Shown here piece by piece: positions 6,347 to 6,492 of a stretch of DNA of 6,492 bases (position 1 is the first letter of the stretch; each line of letters begins with the position of its first letter). The stretch spans positions 1-6,492 of the forward strand of contig JASLGV010000466.1 of NCBI GenBank assembly GCA_030149995.1, written 5' to 3'. Made by a program: the position numbers and the translations under genes. Source of the stretch: Pedobacter sp. GTDB lineage: Bacteria > Bacteroidota > Bacteroidia > Sphingobacteriales > Sphingobacteriaceae. Below the pieces are notes generated by a model, which saw only the letters and a list, made by a program, of their open reading frames with translations, had not been told where the DNA came from and made no database searches.

Positions 6347-6433
6347 AGAGCCATACTGATTTTAATAATACAAGTATTTTTTAAGTGCTTTTCTTTAAGC
6401 AGCGAGCATATTAAAAGGAAAAGATGTGGGAGG

Positions 6434-6492
6434 TTATTTTTTCAAGGCTTCGTACTTGCTGATGTTGGCCGGATCAATTTCAGCAAGCATGT
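6434..6492 (-). CDS. C-terminal end of an unidentified gene
   Basis: The last 18 codons and a TAA (6434-6436) of a minus-strand frame that enters from beyond the window, reading MLAEIDPANISKYEALKK at its end. Composition and codon use look like real coding sequence, and the orientation agrees with all neighbours, but the piece is too short to name. The methionine is probably internal. The gene ends 213 bp before the repressor's start, which has its own promoter, so it is likely a separate unit. No clear terminator follows. Confidence 0.5.
   Translation of the reverse strand, partial: MLAEIDPANISKYEALKK

Noticed and set aside
6367..6382. AATAC-AA-GTATT followed by T residues as a plus-strand terminator
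   Set aside because: The stem is nearly all AT with a 2-nt loop, and no plus-strand gene ends there.
6386..6401. TGCTT-N6-AAGCA hairpin as terminator of the gene at the right edge
   Set aside because: The stem is only 5 bp and the minus-strand sequence after it is A-rich, not T-rich.

Overview
The window reads as ordinary chromosome of a Bacteroidota bacterium, most likely of the Sphingobacteriaceae (Pedobacter/Mucilaginibacter type). The signs are AT-rich DNA, genes without Shine-Dalgarno sequences, one promoter matching the Bacteroidota pattern TTTG-N19-TAnnTTTG, secreted proteins with a carboxypeptidase-D-like regulatory domain, and a BlaI/M56 pair. The family assignment is inference from gene style; no rRNA or other marker is present. 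Every gene I can support lies on the minus strand, so transcription runs from right to left in the coordinates used here.

From left to right: (1) positions 1-655 hold the N-terminal 218 codons of a secreted protein with a carboxypeptidase-like regulatory domain, cut by the window edge. (2) Positions 730-1968 hold a complete 412-residue paralogue of it; the two form a tandem pair 74 bp apart. A perfect 18+18 bp inverted repeat lies directly in front of the second start codon. (3) Positions 2150-3802 encode the DNA repair ATPase RecN. (4) A rho-independent terminator at 3921-3950 ends the unit to its right. (5) Positions 3973-5766 encode a 597-residue M56 (BlaR1/MecR1-type) membrane metallopeptidase, preceded at 5852-6220 by its BlaI/MecI-type repressor. 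The repressor's promoter carries two tandem TACGAA-N4-TTCGTA dyads placed as an autoregulatory operator. (6) At the right edge, 6434-6492, is the last 18 codons of an unidentified minus-strand gene.

The working model is a BlaI-type repressor that controls its own operon and is relieved when the M56 protease senses an extracytoplasmic signal. The M56 protein has no penicillin-binding sensor domain; after its last membrane segment it has about 265 residues of unrecognised, partly coiled-coil sequence, so the signal is unknown. The core of the palindrome in front of the 412-residue gene (ACTAA-N4-TTAGT) resembles the core of the repressor's dyads (ACGAA-N4-TTCGT). This suggests, without proving, that the secreted protein is in the same regulon. 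RecN is probably a neighbour with no functional link. I saw no mobile element, CRISPR array, tRNA, rRNA or broken gene. No stretch longer than 300 bp lacks a gene.
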